A stretch of DNA of 64,000 nt from Bin87 sp965220055 (GTDB taxonomy: Bacteria; Chloroflexota; Dehalococcoidia; Lucifugimonadales; UBA3495): assembly GCA_965220055.1 (NCBI GenBank), contig CBDCPE010000004.1:3658001-3722000 (forward strand), written 5' to 3'. A program made the position numbers and the translations under genes. The notes beneath the pieces were generated by a model. That model ran no database searches. It saw nothing but the letters and a program-made list of their open reading frames with translations, and was not told where the DNA came from. Of the stretch, positions 61,571-64,000 are shown piece by piece (the first letter of the stretch is position 1; every line of letters begins with the position of its first letter).

Positions 61571-63238
61571 TTAGTGCGCCACCGGGCTCGGCGCGAAGCC
61601 GCCGTAGCGGGGGTACTGCGAGCAGATGAACTCCAGGTACGACGGCTGGCCGGTCTCGTTGGCCGCCAGCGCCCGCTCCAGGGCCGGTATCACGTCCGAC
61701 GGCTCGGTGACCCGCTCGGTGTACAGGCCCAGCTCCGCGACGGCGCGGGACATGTTGATGTCCTCCGGACCCATCACCCGGTGGGTGTAGGGGTCGTGGC
61801 CGTCGCCCCAGAACCCGGGGCCGTAGCCGGCGAACCCGCCGTTGGCCACGTGGGCGATGGTGATGCCCAGCTGCTGACGCACCGGAACCTCCAGGTTCCC
61901 CAGCATGTAGCCCACGCCGGCGTCGCCGGTGACCGCAATCGATTGCCGCTCGGGGAAGGCCAGCTTGGCCGCCATGGCTCCGGCGAGGCCGAACCCCAGC
62001 GTGGAGATGTTGCCCCAGCCCAGGAAGCCGCGCGGAATCAGCGTGTCGTACACCGTGCTCAGCTGGTCACGGGTGTTGCCGGAATCATGCGTGACAAAAG
62101 AGTTCTGCGGGTCCAGCACCTTCATCATGTCGCCGTACACGCGGTACGGATTGATGGGGGTGTCGCTGGACGCCATCGCCTCCCGGTACTCGGCCAGGCC
62201 GGCGTCCCGCGTCTCGCGGATCTCGGCGACCACGTTGCCCGCGGCCCGACCCGCGCCGTCAGTGCGCCGCGACACCTCGTCGGCCAGCGCCTGCAGGGTG
62301 AACTTGGCGTCGCCCAGCACCGCGTGGTGTGTGGGGAAGATGCGGTTGAGGTGCAGGTCGTCCAAATTGCACTGGATGATGGTCTTGCCCGGCGCGTTGG
62401 GGATGCCGTGGGTGAACCGGCCGGGGGAGAGGCTGCTGCCCACCGTCAGGATCACGTCGCTCTTGTTCAGGTAGGCGATGGGATGCTCGCCGCGCACGCC
62501 CACGAAGAGCGGGTGGTTCTCCGGGAACGCGCCCTTGGCCTTCAGCGTGGTGATGACGGGCGCGTTCAGCAGTTCGGCGAGGCTCACCAATTGCTCCGAT
62601 GCGCCGGCGTAGATGACTCCCTCACCGGCGTAGATCAGTGGGTTGGCGGCGCCCATCAGCAGGTCGATGGCCTGTGCCACGTCCGACGGGTCCGGCGCCG
62701 ATTTGTATCCGCGCACCGTGAAGTAGGGGTCGGCGGTCTCATCGTAGATGCCCGCCGCGTTGGGCACGGCCAGGACCACCGGTCCGGGCCGCCCGCTGCG
62801 CAGCATGGAGAAGGCACGCCGCATGAACTCCGGCGTCCGCTCCGGCCGGTCGATGTAGCCGAACCACTTGGTGACGGTCTTCAGGCTGGTCGACACGTCG
62901 AACATGGTGTTCTCCGTGCTGCCGGCCGGAATGCCGTCGGTGATGCACAGCATCGGCGAGTTGTCCTCGAAGGCCTGCGCCAGACCGGGGAACGAGTACT
63001 GCAGGCCCGCGCCGTTGACGCCGCCCTGCACGGTGCAGACGCCGATGCGGTCGCCGCCGGTGACCCGCGAGTAGGCGTCAGCGAGGGCCACGGCGTAGCG
63101 GTCGTCCCGCATCATGATCATGGGCACGCCCTCGCGCCCCAGGGCGTTGTTCACCCGGCAGACGGGGAAGGTGGAAACCCACTCAACACCCTCCTGCTTC
63201 AGGATGCGGGCAATGGAAGTTGCGACGTCGATGCTCAT
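61571..63238 (-). CDS. Thiamine-diphosphate-dependent enzyme, acetolactate-synthase-like
   Basis: The 555-residue protein has the three-domain ThDP layout: Pyr domain (residues 1-170, with YAVALADAYSRVTGG), a central Rossmann-like domain (ending near 330), and the PP domain with GDAGVGYMLGNLEVPVRQQ, a variant of the GDGxxx metal motif, then an Asn in HVANGG. It decarboxylates or ligates a 2-oxo acid; acetolactate synthase proper is not supported, because no regulatory subunit or ilv genes are near. It is the second gene of the operon. Confidence 0.88.
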   Translation of the reverse strand: MSIDVATSIARILKQEGVEWVSTFPVCRVNNALGREGVPMIMMRDDRYAVALADAYSRVTGGDRIGVCTVQGGVNGAGLQYSFPGLAQAFEDNSPMLCITDGIPAGSTENTMFDVSTSLKTVTKWFGYIDRPERTPEFMRRAFSMLRSGRPGPVVLAVPNAAGIYDETADPYFTVRGYKSAPDPSDVAQAIDLLMGAANPLIYAGEGVIYAGASEQLVSLAELLNAPVITTLKAKGAFPENHPLFVGVRGEHPIAYLNKSDVILTVGSSLSPGRFTHGIPNAPGKTIIQCNLDDLHLNRIFPTHHAVLGDAKFTLQALADEVSRRTDGAGRAAGNVVAEIRETRDAGLAEYREAMASSDTPINPYRVYGDMMKVLDPQNSFVTHDSGNTRDQLSTVYDTLIPRGFLGWGNISTLGFGLAGAMAAKLAFPERQSIAVTGDAGVGYMLGNLEVPVRQQLGITIAHVANGGFAGYGPGFWGDGHDPYTHRVMGPEDINMSRAVAELGLYTERVTEPSDVIPALERALAANETGQPSYLEFICSQYPRYGGFAPSPVAH

Positions 63239-63250
63239 CAGAAATCTCTC

Positions 63251-63604
63251 CTATTGCAAAAGGGTAAGCACGCGGGCCACAAAGCGATGCACCAGCGGCC
63301 GGTCGTGTTCGATCTCAAAGTCTTCCATCTCGTCGTGGTAAAAGTTCTTGTGGAACTTTTCGGCGGCCAGAAACCCGGCGGCGAATCCATCATCGCCCGT
63401 CTCCGCGACTATCCGCCCCACCGCGTTTTTCAGGGAGCGATGACTGCGGTGCGGCCAATCCCGCCGCTGCGCCACCGCCATCACGGCGTGAGTGGCCGCG
63501 CCCCATAGCTTCTCGGACGCCTGAAGATAGTCGCCGCCATCAAACTCCCGGTCCGAAGCCACCAGGAATTCCTCAGCGGTTACCGCATGGTTTTGCGTCA
63601 GCAT
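63251..63604 (-). CDS. HEPN/PaREP1-like small protein
   Basis: The 117-residue, all-helical protein contains EFDGGDYLQASEKLWGAATH and HKNFYHDEMED. The pattern is that of PaREP1 or HEPN-type domains, which are nucleotide- or RNA-linked in other systems. Family membership is by resemblance only. It is first in the operon, 12 bp before the ThDP enzyme. A divergent DNA methyltransferase gene begins 207 bp away on the other strand. Confidence 0.65.
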   Translation of the reverse strand: MLTQNHAVTAEEFLVASDREFDGGDYLQASEKLWGAATHAVMAVAQRRDWPHRSHRSLKNAVGRIVAETGDDGFAAGFLAAEKFHKNFYHDEMEDFEIEHDRPLVHRFVARVLTLLQ

Positions 63605-63811
63605 CAGACCTTCCTACACTCACGAGACACGGAAACCCACCCCGTCCACCGGCACGAGGATGCGGGCGATGGGAGTTGCGATTGGATGCTCATTTGCGGC
63701 CTCGTTGGGGATTGCGCTCGATGGAATTGTACCATTCGCGCACAAACGTACCTTTGCCGTGCATCAGTGCCCTTGCTATTATCCGCACCAAGCCGCGCCG
63801 GAGGTCACCAA

Positions 63812-64000
63812 ATGCCCACCTTGGACTTCAAGGGCAAGCAGCACATCTACGCCCACCACCTGACCGTGCCATACCGCTGTTTGGTGCCCGGTCCGGATCG
63901 GTCGCTGAATCCTGCGGACGCCGACGACAACCTCATTATCCACGGCGATAACTTGCACGCGCTGAAAGCGTTGCTGCCGCGTTACGCAGGCCGGGTCAAG
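63812..64000 (+). CDS. Type III-like DNA methyltransferase (Mod), N-terminal part
   Basis: The ATG at 63812 follows GGAGG. Only 63 residues are visible before the right edge. They read MPTLDFKGKQHIYAHH and then NPADADDNLIIHGDNLHALK, the standard opening of type III restriction-modification Mod subunits, in which NLIIHGDNLxAL precedes the catalytic DPPY loop (not reached here). It methylates DNA, usually adenine. The partner Res gene would be expected further right. Confidence 0.85.
   Translation, partial: MPTLDFKGKQHIYAHHLTVPYRCLVPGPDRSLNPADADDNLIIHGDNLHALKALLPRYAGRVK

Noticed and set aside
1..64000. CRISPR array
   Set aside because: No regularly spaced short repeats with unique spacers and no cas genes were seen.

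Overview
The window is a GC-rich bacterial chromosome segment, most likely from a Chloroflexota bacterium of the SAR202/Dehalococcoidia type. This is inferred from gene content: paired flavin-dependent luciferase-like oxidoreductases, two glutamine synthetases behind an ammonium channel, a mitochondrial-type aconitase, and a tRNA-tuf-rpmG-secE-nusG-rplKA-rplJL block. No marker gene was compared with a database, so the phylum call is moderate.

Layout. 1-3.4 kb: the end of an N-acyl-D-amino-acid deacylase-like amidohydrolase, a Rieske protein, and a coupled pair of unknown genes (propeller-like and Ig-like). 3.4-6.9 kb: decayed ground with an IS5-family element (TAA target duplication), diverged repeats and a frameshifted MFS transporter. 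7.1-11.5 kb: a nitrogen-assimilation unit (amt, glnA, second glnA) behind a GlnR/OmpR-like array of GTAAC half-sites. 11.5-25.2 kb: queuosine-precursor transporter, a small His/Cys-rich protein, esterase, an inverted-repeat-bounded GxxExxY cassette, an isocitrate-lyase-superfamily enzyme, DCC protein, EamA transporter, Lrp regulator, an intact IS66-family element, 7Fe ferredoxin, a 2Fe-2S-like protein, aconitase and PolX. 25.3-26.4 kb: a four-domain S1 protein.

26.6-39.7 kb is an insertion-sequence graveyard. One train (ISAs1, ISAs1, IS66, IS66) has three elements inserted into the same 11-bp site next to tRNA-Phe. A second train (IS630, IS1182, IS630, IS5) is packed almost end to end. Between them lie a frameshifted NYN-domain gene and a fatty-acid desaturase pseudogene. 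Every decayed transposase here carries at least one exact 15-17 bp tandem duplication, the most unusual pattern in the window.

39.7-49.8 kb: alpha/beta hydrolase, two luciferase-like oxidoreductases flanking an ImmA/IrrE-DUF4411 (PIN) pair, serA, an apparently leaderless vapBC pair, a ketopantoate-reductase-like gene, an unknown gene and an alpha-carbonic anhydrase. 49.8-55.4 kb: tRNA-Gly (minus strand), then tRNA-Thr, tRNA-Tyr, tRNA-Thr, tuf, rpmG, secE, nusG, rplK, rplA, an L10 leader, rplJ and rplL. 55.4-64 kb: an SDR lacking its catalytic Tyr/Lys, an EthD protein, a methyltransferase-like protein, a duplicated DUF885 peptidase start with a Uma2 gene between the copies, a minus-strand operon (HEPN-like protein, ThDP enzyme, aspartic protease, isochorismatase-like hydrolase), and the start of a type III-like DNA methyltransferase running off the right edge.
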